Positions 6,529-20,675 of a stretch of 64,000 nucleotides of DNA are shown here, in pieces. Both the position numbers and the translations under genes were made by a program. Within the stretch, counting starts at the first letter, position 1. The number at the start of each line of letters is the position of its first letter. The stretch is taken from positions 558,001 to 622,000 of the forward strand of contig CAVZDW010000010.1 of NCBI GenBank assembly GCA_963774155.1, given 5' to 3'. Source of the DNA: DASSUW01 sp963774155 (GTDB lineage: Bacteria; Actinomycetota; Thermoleophilia; Solirubrobacterales; Solirubrobacteraceae). The notes beneath the pieces were generated by a model. It saw only the letters and a program-made list of their open reading frames with translations, was not told the DNA's origin and made no database searches.

Positions 6529-8832
6529 TCACGCGCCGCTGAGGGCCACGACCACGGCGACGTCATCCCGCGCCGGGCCGTCCTGGGAGTCGACGGCCTC
6601 GCGCTCGACGGCCTCGGCGATGGCCCCGGCCCCGGTCCCCGCGCAACGGGCCAGGAACGACGCCAGCCGGTCGGGGCCCGACGCGCGGTCGGCCGCCGTC
6701 GCCTCCGTCACGCCGTCGGTGACGAGCACGAGCGCGTCACCGGGAGCCAGCTCGGTCGTCCGCTCGGTGATGTCGGGGTCGTCGAGGATGCCGAGCAGGG
6801 TGCCCGGAACGCCGGCCGTCTCCACCGTGCCGCCCGCCCGCAGGACGAGCGGCAGCGGGTGCCCGCCGGTCGCCACGCGGACCGACACGCCGGCGTCGTG
6901 CGGCGTGAGCTGCGCGTAGAGCACGGTGCAGAAGCGGTAGTCGAGCCGCTGGCGCAGGAGCGCCTCGTTGAGCTCGTGGAGCACGGCCTGCGGGCTGCGC
7001 TCGTGCTGGGCGGCGGCCCGCAGCGTGTAGCGGGCGAGCGCCGTCACGGTCGCCGCCTCGGCGCCCTTGCCGCAGACGTCCCCGATGACCAGGGCCCAGT
7101 CGCCGCGCCCGGTGCGGAAGCAGTCGTAGAAGTCGCCGCCGACCTCGTTGCCGTCGCCCGCCGCCAGGTAGCGGGCGGCCAGCTCGACGCCCGGGATCTC
7201 GGGCAGCTCCTCGGGGAGGAGCGAGCGCTGCAGCGTGCGGGCGATCTGGTCGCGCTCGTCGTAGAGCCGCACGTTGTCGAGCGCCAGGGCGGCGCGGCGG
7301 CCGAGGTCCTCGAAGAGCGCCAGGGCGTCGGCGTCCTCGGTCGCCGCCAGGTCGTCGAAGCCGGTCACCAGCACGCCGAGCGCGCGGCCGCGCGCCCGCA
7401 GCGGGACGATCACCGAGCGCGCCGTCCCGAGCCCGGCCGGCGTGGGCGCCACGATGCCGTCCGCGCCCCGCATGACGGCGGTCACGGCATGGTCCGCGCG
7501 CTCCTCGAGCGGGTGGCGGAGGAGGGCCTCGGTGAGCGCGCGATCGCGGCGCATGTCGTGCGCCGCGGACGTCACGCGCCGTACGTTCTCCGGCCCGTCG
7601 CCGAGCAGGATCACGCACGTGTCGGCCATGTCCCGGACACACAGGCGGGCGACGCTGCGCACCGTCCGCTCCTCGTCGAGCGACTGGTCGAAGAGCTCGC
7701 TGGCCTCGGCCAGCAGGGCGGCGCGGGCGAGCAGCCGCTCGCGCTCGGTCTCGGCCCGGCTGCGGGCGGTGACGTCGCGCACGACGACCACGAGCTGCCG
7801 GTCGCCCTCGACGTCGAACGGCGTGCCGCCCACCTCGAGGTCGACGAGCCCGCCGTCGCGCCGGCGCAGCGTGAGCGGCAGCCCGGGCGTCACGGCGCCC
7901 GCGTCGACGCTCCGGAGCGCCCGCAGGCGCACCGCGGCGTCGTCGTACTCGACGGCGAGGTCGAGCACCGAGTCCATCGCCGCGAGCTCGGGGAACGTGT
8001 AGCCGCAGAGCTGCTCGAACGCGGCGTTGGCGTAGGTGCAGCGGCCGTCGCGCTCGAGCACCAGCATGCCCTCGCCCGCGTCGGACAGCGCGATCAGCAA
8101 CGCCTCGTAGCGGTCGGTCTGCGCACGCAGCGCCCGCTCGGCGGCGCGCCGCCCGGTGACCTCGATGACCACGAGGCCGACGCCGATCGGCGGCCCGCCC
8201 CACGAGCGCCGGACGGGCCAGTACGAGGCCATCCAGTGGCGCTGGATGCCCGGCTGGGCCGGCGTGATGCCCGACACCTCGACCTCGGTCAGGGCGGTGC
8301 CGCTCCGGGCCACGCGCGCGACGTCCTCCTGCACCGCGGTCGGCAGGTCCGGGAGGATCTCCCCGATCGTGCGGCCGAGATGGGCGCCGGCCGCGAGGCC
8401 GTTGATCTCGGCCAGCCGGTCGTTGACGCGGACGTAGCGCAGGTCGGTGTCGAGCAGGGCGAGGCCGACGGGGGCGTGCTCGAACACGACGTCGAGGAGG
8501 CCGAGGGCCTCGGACAGCTCGCCGCCGGCGCGCTGGAGCCGGTTGCGCAGGACGGCGATCCACACCGCCAGGCCGGAGCCGGCGACCAGCGTGGTGAGAC
8601 GGACGAGGTGCTGTCCGGTCGAGTCGCCCTCGTGGAACAGCCCGATCGTGCCGAGCACGACGGTCAGCGCCGCGACGCCGAGCGTGGCGCGCCACCCGGT
8701 GAACAGCGCCGCGAGCAGCGGGCCGGTCAGGTACAGCGTGACGAGGACCGTGCCGCCGCCCGTGGCCAGGTCCAGCGCGAAGAGCGCGACCACGAGCAAC
8801 GCGGTCGCGAGGGCGACGAGGGGCGGACGCAC
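6529..8832 (-). CDS. Membrane PAS-PAS-GAF-SpoIIE (PP2C) phosphatase
   Basis: A 767-residue signalling protein. Residues 1-95 hold several transmembrane segments; PAS domains lie at about 108-232 (FEHAPVGLALLDTD) and 240-360 (RDGRCTYANAAFEQLCGYT); a GAF domain at about 370-530; and a SpoIIE/RsbU-type PP2C domain at about 550-765 with EVGGDFYD, VIGDVCGKGAEAA, GGHPLPLVLR, LVLVTDGVTEA and RDDVAVVV, the metal-binding Asp/Gly set. Family knowledge says such enzymes dephosphorylate STAS anti-sigma antagonists in partner-switching networks. A lone STAS protein lies at 34.7 kb but no kinase partner is adjacent. Start is GTG 8832. Confidence 0.9.
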   Translation of the reverse strand: MRPPLVALATALLVVALFALDLATGGGTVLVTLYLTGPLLAALFTGWRATLGVAALTVVLGTIGLFHEGDSTGQHLVRLTTLVAGSGLAVWIAVLRNRLQRAGGELSEALGLLDVVFEHAPVGLALLDTDLRYVRVNDRLAEINGLAAGAHLGRTIGEILPDLPTAVQEDVARVARSGTALTEVEVSGITPAQPGIQRHWMASYWPVRRSWGGPPIGVGLVVIEVTGRRAAERALRAQTDRYEALLIALSDAGEGMLVLERDGRCTYANAAFEQLCGYTFPELAAMDSVLDLAVEYDDAAVRLRALRSVDAGAVTPGLPLTLRRRDGGLVDLEVGGTPFDVEGDRQLVVVVRDVTARSRAETERERLLARAALLAEASELFDQSLDEERTVRSVARLCVRDMADTCVILLGDGPENVRRVTSAAHDMRRDRALTEALLRHPLEERADHAVTAVMRGADGIVAPTPAGLGTARSVIVPLRARGRALGVLVTGFDDLAATEDADALALFEDLGRRAALALDNVRLYDERDQIARTLQRSLLPEELPEIPGVELAARYLAAGDGNEVGGDFYDCFRTGRGDWALVIGDVCGKGAEAATVTALARYTLRAAAQHERSPQAVLHELNEALLRQRLDYRFCTVLYAQLTPHDAGVSVRVATGGHPLPLVLRAGGTVETAGVPGTLLGILDDPDITERTTELAPGDALVLVTDGVTEATAADRASGPDRLASFLARCAGTGAGAIAEAVEREAVDSQDGPARDDVAVVVALSGA

Positions 8833-8903
8833 TTCCCGTATCTATCACGCCCGCGCCGCCCGGGCCATGCCCGCGGCAGCAGCCCTGACCGTACGGATGG
8901 GCC

Positions 8904-8943
8904 GACGGGCGCCGGCGCGCGCGATGGCGCGCCGGCACCCGTC
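8904..8943 (-). terminator. Strong hairpin after the subtilisin gene
   Basis: Arms 8904-8920 and 8927-8943 pair over 17 bases with a single mismatch and a 6-base loop. The hairpin starts 12 bases past the stop of the subtilisin gene on the minus strand. There is no clear U-run, so this is either a GC-rich actinobacterial terminator or an mRNA-stabilising stem. Confidence 0.6.
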
Positions 8944-8954
8944 CGACCGGTCGG

Positions 8955-10595
8955 TTAGCGGAGGCTCCCCGTGGCGCTGATGATGCCGTCGCCGTAGAAC
9001 CCGTTGTTCTTCTTCGGGCCCTCGCACGTGGCGTCGAACGTCCCCTCGGCGTCCTCGGGGTAGTGGAACTCGCGCGGCTCGGGGCACGGCGTGTCGACGG
9101 CGCCGCGGCGGAGGATCTTCTCGACCTTCGCCGGGTCCATCGTCAGGCCGCCGTGCTCGCGGTCGCGCTTGCCGTACTCGCCGACGATGAGCGCGACGAC
9201 ACCCACCGCGTGCGGCGAGGCCATCGAGGTCCCCTGCTGCCAGGCCCAGTAGTTCCCGCCCTCCTGGACGATGGTGGGCGCGGTCGGGTTGGCGGCGCCG
9301 GCCGCGTCGGGATACGGGGCGAGGATGCGGTTCTGCGGAGCCGGCCGCGCCGGATCGCGCGCGTCGCCGCCCGGTGCCGAGACGTCGGCCTGCTCGAGCC
9401 CGTAGTCGGAGTAGTAGGCCTTGCGCTTGCTCGGGCCGACGGAGGTGACGCCGATGACGCCCTTGCCCTCGGTCGGCATGCTCAGGCACGAGTTGTCGAC
9501 CGGCCGGTCGCGCGGGCCCGCCTCCGGCGGGTAGTCCGGGCTGCTGTCGTCGAACTCGGGCTTGCCGAGGTCGGTGAAGCCGTTGCCCTCGGCCGCGACG
9601 AGCGTGACGCCGCGGTCGCGCGCGTACTTCAGCGCCCGCTGCGTGGCGTCGATGATGAGCGACTGCTCGGCCTGCTCGGCCGGCGAGTCGAGCGGGTTGG
9701 CGCGGCAGTTGTAGAGCCACGGATCGATGTAGAACGACATGTTCACGACGTCGATCCCGTTGTCGCCGGCGTACGTGAGCGCGTCGACGACCGGCTGCAG
9801 GAAGAAGTACCCGAAGTCCTGGCCGGCGCGGAGGTTGACGAGGTCGACCTTCGGGGCCACGCCGGCCATGCCGATGCCGTTGATGGCGCCGCCGACGGTG
9901 CCCGCGACGTGCGTGCCGTGCCCGTGGTCGTCCACGTCGGGACCGTCGGCGCACGAGCCGTCGGCCTCCTCGGCGCACGGGCCGTCGATCTCTTCGCCGT
10001 TCGGCGCCGTCGGGATGTCGAACGTGAAGTTGCGCGACAGCTCGGCGTCGAAGTTCGGCGCGATGTCCGGATGGGACGCCTCGATGCCCGTGTCGATGAT
10101 GCCGACCTGCACGCCCTCGCCCTGCTGGATCTTGTACGAGCCCTCAGGCGTGGCGCCGATCATCCGCATGTCCCACTGAGCGCCGTAGAACGGCTCGACG
10201 CCCGGGGCCGCGGCCTGCGGCCGCTTGGCGCCGGCGACGCGGTCGGCCTCGAACAGCGGGTCCTCGATGTCGGGCCCGGCGTCGGGCTTCTGGCCCTCCG
10301 GCACCTCGCCGACGGGCTTGTTGGGCGCGGCGCCGACGATCGCCTGCTCCGCCGCGGCCTCCTCGGCGAAGTCGGCCTGGTCGGACCGCACGGTGGCGAG
10401 GCCGACCTGCGCGTTCTGGCGGATGAGGCGCCCCCCGGCGTCCTCGATCGCGGCCTTGCCCTGCTGCGCGCTGACGCCCTGCTCGTAGAGCACGACGTAC
10501 TCGCGCGCATCGCCCCCTGCCCCGGCGCTCTGGGCGATCCCGAACGCGGCCGCGGCCATCAGGCCGGCCACGAGCGGCTTGCGCATGCTGCGCAT
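8955..10595 (-). CDS. Secreted S8 subtilisin-like serine protease
   Basis: A 546-residue exported protease. The signal peptide covers roughly residues 1-28 (MRSMRKPLVAGLMAAAAFG to AGA), followed by an I9-type inhibitor-like propeptide (REYVVLYEQGVSAQQGKAAI). The catalytic triad is visible: Asp168 in GIIDTGIEASHPD, His229 in DDHGHGTHVAGT and Ser457 in GTSMASPHAVG. Paired Cys residues in CAEEADGSC and near the C-terminus suggest disulfides. The start is set by a GGGAGGTGCAGC ribosome site before ATG 10595; a second ATG 9 bases on is less well placed. A strong hairpin follows the gene. Substrate unknown; extracellular protein degradation is the likely role. Confidence 0.92.
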   Translation of the reverse strand: MRSMRKPLVAGLMAAAAFGIAQSAGAGGDAREYVVLYEQGVSAQQGKAAIEDAGGRLIRQNAQVGLATVRSDQADFAEEAAAEQAIVGAAPNKPVGEVPEGQKPDAGPDIEDPLFEADRVAGAKRPQAAAPGVEPFYGAQWDMRMIGATPEGSYKIQQGEGVQVGIIDTGIEASHPDIAPNFDAELSRNFTFDIPTAPNGEEIDGPCAEEADGSCADGPDVDDHGHGTHVAGTVGGAINGIGMAGVAPKVDLVNLRAGQDFGYFFLQPVVDALTYAGDNGIDVVNMSFYIDPWLYNCRANPLDSPAEQAEQSLIIDATQRALKYARDRGVTLVAAEGNGFTDLGKPEFDDSSPDYPPEAGPRDRPVDNSCLSMPTEGKGVIGVTSVGPSKRKAYYSDYGLEQADVSAPGGDARDPARPAPQNRILAPYPDAAGAANPTAPTIVQEGGNYWAWQQGTSMASPHAVGVVALIVGEYGKRDREHGGLTMDPAKVEKILRRGAVDTPCPEPREFHYPEDAEGTFDATCEGPKKNNGFYGDGIISATGSLR

Positions 10596-10689
10596 GCTGC
10601 ACCTCCCTATGTCTCGGCGCTCGAGCACCCCTGCCCCGCGCCGTGGTGCCACCAAGGTAGCGTCCGGCCGCGCGCGCCCCGCGCGTCGC

Positions 10690-11679
10690 CTAGAAGTCGT
10701 CCGGTGCGAACGCGCCGGCGACGGCGCGGTTCGTGTAGCCGGCCCCGAGGCAGGCCATGAGCTTGATCCGGGCCGCGGCCGGGGTCAGTGCGGCGGCGCA
10801 GATCAGGGCGCCGTTGCGGAGGTCGCGCTCGCTTCCCTCGAACGCGTAGGTCGCGCGGAGGATCGAGCCGCGCTCGGGGCGGACGGTGACGACCACCGGC
10901 ACGCGCGTGGCCGCGCGCTTGAGCGCGGCGAGGAACGGCGGTGGGGTGTGCCCGGCGCCGAGGACGACGCCCACGAGGCCGTCGGCGCCGGCCTCGAGGG
11001 CGGCGTCGACCAGCGACCCGTCGGCCCCCAGGGCGGCCGGGACGATGTGGACGGTGGCATCGAGCGAGGCGACCGGCACGGGCGGGAAGCGCTCCAGCCG
11101 CCGGGCCATCCAGGCGCGGCCCTCCTGCACGCGCCCGATCGGGCCGAGGCGCGGCGAGTCGAACGCGTCGGGGGCGGTCGAGTCGGCCTTGCGGACGGCC
11201 CGCGCGGCGTGCACGGCCCCCGCGAAGACGACGAGCACGCCCAGGCCCTCGGCGCCGGGCGCGCCGGCCACCGCGACGGCGTCGAACAGGTTCGCCGGTC
11301 CGTCGGCGCCGAGCGCGGACGCGTGCCGCATCGCGCCGGTGAAGACGATCGGCGGCTCGCCGGCGTAGAGCTGGTCGCAGAGCATCGCGACCTCCTCCAG
11401 CGTGTCGGTGCCGTGGGTGACGACGACCCCGCGGCCCGACTCGGCCTCCGCGACCGCCGCGCGGGCGATCTCGAGCGCCTCGGCGGCCGTGACCTGCACG
11501 CTCGGGAGCGTGCTGACGGTGCGCGCCCGGAGGCCGACCAGGTCGGCGAGCGGCGGCACCGCGCGCACGAGCGCGTCGGCGTCGAGGCGGGGGACGGCAC
11601 CGCTGTCGGCGGTCGGGGACATCCCGATGGTGCCTCCTGCGGCGAGCACCGTGACCTCGCGGGCGGGTGCCTCGAGCAC
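10690..11679 (-). CDS. L-asparaginase (type I/II family)
   Basis: A 329-residue asparaginase/glutaminase-fold enzyme hydrolysing L-asparagine to aspartate and ammonia. The nucleophile Thr17 lies in LAAGGTIGM. The second catalytic motif VVVTHGTDTLEE contains Thr91-Asp92, and PIVFTGAMRHASALGADGP is the conserved substrate loop. No signal peptide is seen, so a cytoplasmic location is likely. The start is GTG 11679. The divergent NAGPA-type gene begins 93 bases away, with a 15-base palindrome between the two. Confidence 0.9.
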   Translation of the reverse strand: MLEAPAREVTVLAAGGTIGMSPTADSGAVPRLDADALVRAVPPLADLVGLRARTVSTLPSVQVTAAEALEIARAAVAEAESGRGVVVTHGTDTLEEVAMLCDQLYAGEPPIVFTGAMRHASALGADGPANLFDAVAVAGAPGAEGLGVLVVFAGAVHAARAVRKADSTAPDAFDSPRLGPIGRVQEGRAWMARRLERFPPVPVASLDATVHIVPAALGADGSLVDAALEAGADGLVGVVLGAGHTPPPFLAALKRAATRVPVVVTVRPERGSILRATYAFEGSERDLRNGALICAAALTPAAARIKLMACLGAGYTNRAVAGAFAPDDF

Positions 11680-11698
11680 GAGGCGAGCTTACGGGAAG

Positions 11699-11713
11699 AC
11701 GTTCACAGAACGT
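11699..11713. promoter_or_regulatory. Palindrome between divergent genes
   Basis: ACGTTC-ACA-GAACGT is a perfect 6-base inverted repeat with a 3-base centre, followed by a run of T. It sits 20 bases upstream of the asparaginase start and about 60 upstream of the NAGPA-type gene. It could be an operator shared by the two or, on the plus strand, a small intrinsic terminator. Its location between two divergent starts favours the operator reading. Confidence 0.4.
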
Positions 11714-11772
11714 TTTTTCCCTGGTAACAGCGCATTTACGGGATCACCGGCCGGAGTGCCGAAGCTGGGTGT

Positions 11773-12561
11773 ATGGCGTCTCTTGGCTCTCCCGTCGACG
11801 CCCTGGTCCCGGTCGACGGCCGCACCCGGCGGGGGCGCCTGCTGCTCGCGGGCGGCGGGCGGACCACCGTCCACATCGCGTGTCACGACGCCGAGCGGAC
11901 CGAGATCCGCGTCGTGGTGATGCCCGGCCAGAGCCAGCTCGAGCCGTGGTGCGCTCGGCACGGGATCGCCGAGGCGCTCGTCGGCGGCTACTTCCACCGG
12001 CCCGACGGGCTGCCGCTCGGCGAGGTGCGCACCCACGGCGTGCTGCGCGAGCACGTCCCCGTCGCCGCCCCCTGGCACGTCGTGCGGGCGGCGCTGCACG
12101 TCGAGGGCGGTGCGGCGCGGATCGCCCGTCGCGACGCGATCGCGCCCGAGCCGCGCGGTGATCTCCTCCAGGCCGGCCCGCTGCTCGTGGCCGACGGGGA
12201 CGTCGCCTTCGACCCCGAGGGCGACGACGAGGGCTTCCGCGCGGCGGGGCACCAGTTCGACCCGAACCCCACCGACGGTCGCCACCCCCGCGCCGCGATC
12301 GGGCTCGCGGCCGGTCGGATCCTCGCCGTCGCCTGCGACGGCCGGGCCCACGACGAGGCCGGCCTGACCATGCTCGAGCTCGCCCGCCTCATGGTCGCGC
12401 TCGGGTGCCGGCAGGCGCTCAATCTGGACGGCGGCGGCTCGACCGCGCTGGTCTCCGGGGGCCGGCTCCAGAACGTCCCGCGGTGCGCCTTCGAGCAGAT
12501 CGAGCCGGGCGGCCGGCCGGTCTCCACGGCGCTCGAGTTCCGCCGGATCGCCCACGCCTGA
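11773..12561 (+). CDS. Phosphodiester glycosidase family (NAGPA/DUF2233) protein
   Basis: A 262-residue protein. The hallmark NLDGGGSTALV lies near residue 218, and EALVGGYFHRPDGLPLGEVRTHG and RAAIGLAAGRILAV match the conserved core of the phosphodiester alpha-GlcNAcase (NAGPA) family, whose bacterial members are often exported and act on phosphodiester-linked sugars. This one lacks a signal peptide, which is unusual for the family. The start is ATG 11773; no strong ribosome site. It is 30 bases upstream of a glycosyltransferase-like gene, so the two may act on one glycan. Confidence 0.8.
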   Translation: MASLGSPVDALVPVDGRTRRGRLLLAGGGRTTVHIACHDAERTEIRVVVMPGQSQLEPWCARHGIAEALVGGYFHRPDGLPLGEVRTHGVLREHVPVAAPWHVVRAALHVEGGAARIARRDAIAPEPRGDLLQAGPLLVADGDVAFDPEGDDEGFRAAGHQFDPNPTDGRHPRAAIGLAAGRILAVACDGRAHDEAGLTMLELARLMVALGCRQALNLDGGGSTALVSGGRLQNVPRCAFEQIEPGGRPVSTALEFRRIAHA

Positions 12562-12591
12562 GGCCCCGCGTACTCGCGCGCGAGCGCGGGT

Positions 12592-13401
12592 ATGTTCACG
12601 GGTCTGATCACCGTTCGTTCACATCCTCGCCGGGTCGTCATGGCGCCGTCCTCGCCGCTCGCGAGCGCGCTGCGCGCGGACGGCTGGGACGTTCGCACGG
12701 CCGCCGGTGAGGACTGGGTCCGCGCGCTGACCGATGCCGGTGCCGCCGAGGCGGACGTGCTGCATCTCCATGACGTCCCCGCGCTCCACGAGGCGGCTTC
12801 GCGCGTCGCGCCCGGCGTGCCGGTCGTCGCGCACCTGCACGGGGCGCCGTCGGAGCCGATGCACGCGTGGGCGCGCGCGTGTGAACGGGTGATCCTGGCG
12901 TCCGTGGCGCACCGGTCCGGCCTCGACCCCGACCGCTGCGCGGTGATCCCCGACGGGTTCGACCTCGCGGACGTCGAGCCGCACCGGGTCGACGGCGACG
13001 AGACGGCCGTGGTCGTGTCCAGCGAGGACGTCTCCGAGATCTTCGAGCGGGCGCAGCCCGGCTTCGCGCGGCCCGCCCGGCTCGTCGTCGCGAGCGAGCC
13101 GCGGCTGGCGGACGCCCACATCGTCCTGCTCGCCCCGCTCGTGGAGGGGATGGCGAGCGGGCTCGCGGTCATCGCCGCCGCTCCGGCGGACGTCGTCGAG
13201 CACGCCGAGACGGGCTGGGTCGTCCAGCCCGACGACCCGATGGGCCTCGTCAATGCCCTCGTCCACGCCGTCAACTGCCCGATCGAACGGCAGCGGCGCG
13301 GATCGCGCGCCGCGGCGACGGCGCTGGAGCGCTACACGTGGGCTGCCGTGGCGGCCCAGGTGGCGGAGCAGTACGACGCGGCGCTGGGCGCCGCGGTCTA
13401 G
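12592..13401 (+). CDS. Short GT4-like glycosyltransferase
   Basis: A 269-residue protein with a two-lobed GT-B pattern. ADVLHLHDVPALHEAASRVAP and PVVAHLHGAPS lie in the N-lobe. In the C-lobe VEGMASGLAVIAAAPADVVE, then HAETGWVVQPDDPMGLVNAL, corresponds to the nucleotide-sugar binding region of GT4 enzymes. It is about 100 residues shorter than usual, with a reduced middle, so it may be a minimal or degenerate enzyme. Acceptor unknown. The stop TAG (13399-13401) shares CTAG with the stop of the convergent gene. Confidence 0.65.
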   Translation: MFTGLITVRSHPRRVVMAPSSPLASALRADGWDVRTAAGEDWVRALTDAGAAEADVLHLHDVPALHEAASRVAPGVPVVAHLHGAPSEPMHAWARACERVILASVAHRSGLDPDRCAVIPDGFDLADVEPHRVDGDETAVVVSSEDVSEIFERAQPGFARPARLVVASEPRLADAHIVLLAPLVEGMASGLAVIAAAPADVVEHAETGWVVQPDDPMGLVNALVHAVNCPIERQRRGSRAAATALERYTWAAVAAQVAEQYDAALGAAV

Positions 13402-14012
13402 CCGATCCCGCCGGCGAAGGCGTCGGCCTCGGCGGCGGGGATCCCGAGCGCGACCATCCGCTGGACGGCGGCCTGCATGCGGCGGTCCATGTCGGCGGTG
13501 TCCCAGGCCATCATCGCGTGGAACGCGCGGATGGCCCGGCGCGTCTCGGGCGTGTGCCGGTACCCGTTGCGCACGTAGGCGCGGAGCTGGGAGCAGACGC
13601 TCGCCTCGGGCAGCCGGGCGAAGCCCGCGTAGGTGCGGCGCAGGCGCCGCCAGGCGGTGCGCCCGCCCTTGAGGATCGGATCCGCGGTCTCGACGCCGTG
13701 CAGCTCGTTCGATGCCCGGGTGAGCACGGGACCCACCTCGCGGGTGAAGCCGGCGATGGTCTGGGCGATGTGCAGGTTGCTCTTGACCTCGTTGACGGCG
13801 TCGCGGCGGCGGCGCGGGACGTCGACCGCGCAGCGGACGTCGTGCCCGAGGGCCTCGAGCGCCTTCGACGCCGCGGCGATCTCCGGCTGCGCGCGCACGG
13901 CGGCGTCGGCGAACGCGCGCGCGGCGGCCCGGTCGTCGGCGGGCTCCTGGGCGGCGGCGGTCGCAGGGAGGGCCGCGAGGACCAGCAGGGCGGTGATGAG
14001 ACAGCGGCGCAT
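13398..14012 (-). CDS. Secreted hypothetical protein
   Basis: A 204-residue protein with a clean signal peptide (MRRCLITALLVLAALPATAAAQ, cleavage near residue 22) and a helical, basic mature part containing two Cys (RCAVDVPRRRRDAV and ASVCSQLRAYVRNGYRHTPETRR). No family recognised. The start ATG 14012 is chosen because the signal peptide begins there. It is tail-to-tail with the glycosyltransferase, sharing the 4-base CTAG. The upstream region has lower GC and a GCAAC-AAC-GTTGC palindrome at 14093-14105. Confidence 0.7.
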   Translation of the reverse strand: MRRCLITALLVLAALPATAAAQEPADDRAAARAFADAAVRAQPEIAAASKALEALGHDVRCAVDVPRRRRDAVNEVKSNLHIAQTIAGFTREVGPVLTRASNELHGVETADPILKGGRTAWRRLRRTYAGFARLPEASVCSQLRAYVRNGYRHTPETRRAIRAFHAMMAWDTADMDRRMQAAVQRMVALGIPAAEADAFAGGIG

Positions 14013-14245
14013 CGGGAATCCATCGGCTTGCGGGGCAAAACACTCAAGTCCGAGTTCGAATCCGTTTCTCCGCAACGATTCGCCTCTCGCACGCAACAAC
14101 GTTGCGCGGAAGGTGCCGCTTCACCCGGTGATCGCTGCAATTGACGCATGAACTCGACCGCCGGGCCAGGACAGCCGAGAAGCCCGCTGCTACCTTTCCG
14201 GCCTCCCGTAGTCCCAGTTCTCGCCGCCCTCGGGAGCACCGTCTG

Positions 14246-18799
<4,554 letters not shown>

Positions 18800-18801
18800 A
18801 G

Positions 18802-20308
18802 ATGGGCAAGCTCGGCGCCTTCCTCGACATCGAGCGTGTCGGCCAGCCGGAGCGCGATCCCGCGCAGCGGGTCGCCGACTACCGCGAGTTCGTCGACACC
18901 CTGCCGGTCGAGGGCCTGCGCGACCAGGGCGCGCGCTGCATGGAGTGCGGCGTGCCGTTCTGCCACAACGGCTGCCCGCTCGGGAACCTGATCCCGGACT
19001 GGAACGACCTCGTCTACCGCGACCGCTGGCGCGAGGCGATCGACCAGCTGCACGCCACCAACAACTTCCCGGAGTTCACCGGCCGGCTCTGCCCCGCCCC
19101 GTGCGAGTCGGCGTGCGTGCTGGAGATCCGCGAGGGCGACGCGGTGACGATCAAGCAGATCGAGGTCGCGATCATCAACCGCGCGTGGGACGAGGGCTGG
19201 GTCGTGCCGCGCCCGCCCGCGGTCGAGACCGGCCTCACCGTCGCGGTCATCGGCGCCGGCCCCGCCGGTCTGGCGGCGGCGCAGCAGCTCCGTCGCGCCG
19301 GCCACACGGTCACGGTCTACGAGCGCGACGAGGCCGGCGGTGGGCTGATCCGCTTCGGCGTGCCCGACTTCAAGATCGAGAAGTGGGTGATCGAGCGCCG
19401 GCTCGACCAGCTGCGCGCCGAGGGCGTGCAGTTCGAGTACGGCGTCGACGTGGGCCGGGACATCGACCCCGCCGAGCTGCGCGCCCGCCACGACGCCGTG
19501 GTGGTGGCCACCGGCTCACGCGTCCCGCGCGACCTGCCGGTCCCCGGCCGCGAGCTCGGCGGCGTGCACTTCGCCATGGAGTACCTGTACGGGCGCAACC
19601 GCTGGGTGGCGCGCGGGCGGCGAGCCAGCCTGTCGCCCGATCAGCGCGGCCGGCAAGCACGTCATCGTCATCGGCGGCGGCGACACGGGCGCGGACTGCG
19701 TCGGCAACTCGCACCGCGAGGGCGCCGCGTCGGTGACGCAGATCGAGCTGCTCGGCGAGCCGCCCGCACGCCGCCCCGACGACCTCACGCCGTGGCCGCG
19801 CTGGCCCGTGAAGCTCCGCCGCAGCTACGCCATCAAGGAGGGCGGCGAGCAGGACTTCGCCATCTCCACCACGCAGCTGACCGGCTCGAACGGGCACGTC
19901 GAGCGCATCCACTGGGTCAAGAACTCCGGTATGCCGCCGTTCGACGCGATGCCCGGCACCGAGGAGTCGCACCCCGCCGACCTCGTCCTGCTGGCCATGG
20001 GCTTCCTGTCTCCCGAGGGCGAGCTGCTCGACGCACTCGGCGTCGAGAAGGACCCGCGCGGAAACGCGAAGGCCGGCATCTACGCGACCTCCGCCGACGG
20101 CGTGTTCGCGGCCGGCGACGCCCGCCGCGGCCAGTCCCTGATCGTGTGGGCGATCAACGAGGGGCGCCAGTGCGCCCGCGTCGTGGACCGCTATCTGCGG
20201 CACCGGCCGCTCGGCAATCCCGACGCCGAGCTCTCCGCGGGCACGTCGCAGCGCGCCGGCTCGCCCGCCCTGGGCGCCGATCCCCCGCAGGAGGCGGCCG
20301 CGACATGA
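18802..20308 (+). CDS. gltD: Glutamate synthase small subunit (one-base frameshift in this sequence)
   Basis: About 501 residues if the frameshift is corrected. It is the electron-delivering subunit of GOGAT: N-terminal 4Fe-4S cysteines in CMECGVPFCHNGCPLGNLIP and CPAPCESAC, then an FAD-binding GAGPAGLAAAQQL and an NADPH-binding GKHVIVIGGGDTGADC. The reading frame changes in a G-run at about 19615-19620: one surplus base separates YGRNRWVARG from the downstream AGKHVIVIGGGDTG. Both halves are perfectly conserved in sequence, so a sequencing error is more likely than a dead gene. The stop TGA overlaps the next start (ATGA). The C-terminus ends in a low-complexity tail. Confidence 0.9.
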
Positions 20309-20601
20309 ACTGGGTCGCTTACCTGATCACGCTGGCCATCTTCGGCGCCCTCATCGGCGCCTTCGCGCGGCTCGCGCTCCCCGGCAAGGACCCGCTGTCG
20401 CCGTTGGCGACGATCGCCCTCGGCCTCGCCGGCTCGTTCATCGGCGGCATCCTCGTCTACGTCATCAGCGGGGGCCGCTACTACGGCGCCGGCTGGTTCG
20501 TCTCGCTGGTCTGCGCGGTCGGCATCCTCTACTTCATCCGGCGCCGGCGCGGCGGCGGCCTCACCGATCCTGGGCGCGTAGACCGCGGGCGACCGGGGTA
20601 A
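20305..20601 (+). CDS. GlsB/YeaQ/YmgE family membrane protein
   Basis: A 98-residue protein with three hydrophobic helices (WVAYLITLAIFGALIGAFAR; a Gly-rich GLAGSFIGGILVYVI; WFVSLVCAVGILYFI) then a basic RRRRGGG tail. This is the pattern of the small transglycosylase-associated/stress-response membrane family, whose function is poorly known. ATG 20305 overlaps the gltD stop (ATGA) and has an AGGAGG site upstream. Coupling to gltD is visible; a role in nitrogen metabolism is not established. Confidence 0.85.
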   Translation: MNWVAYLITLAIFGALIGAFARLALPGKDPLSPLATIALGLAGSFIGGILVYVISGGRYYGAGWFVSLVCAVGILYFIRRRRGGGLTDPGRVDRGRPG

Positions 20602-20675
20602 TAGCCCCGGAACTCGGTGTGCCGGATCCGGTCCCGCCCGGCCGCGCACCCGTCAACTGATCTCGGGGGGATGAC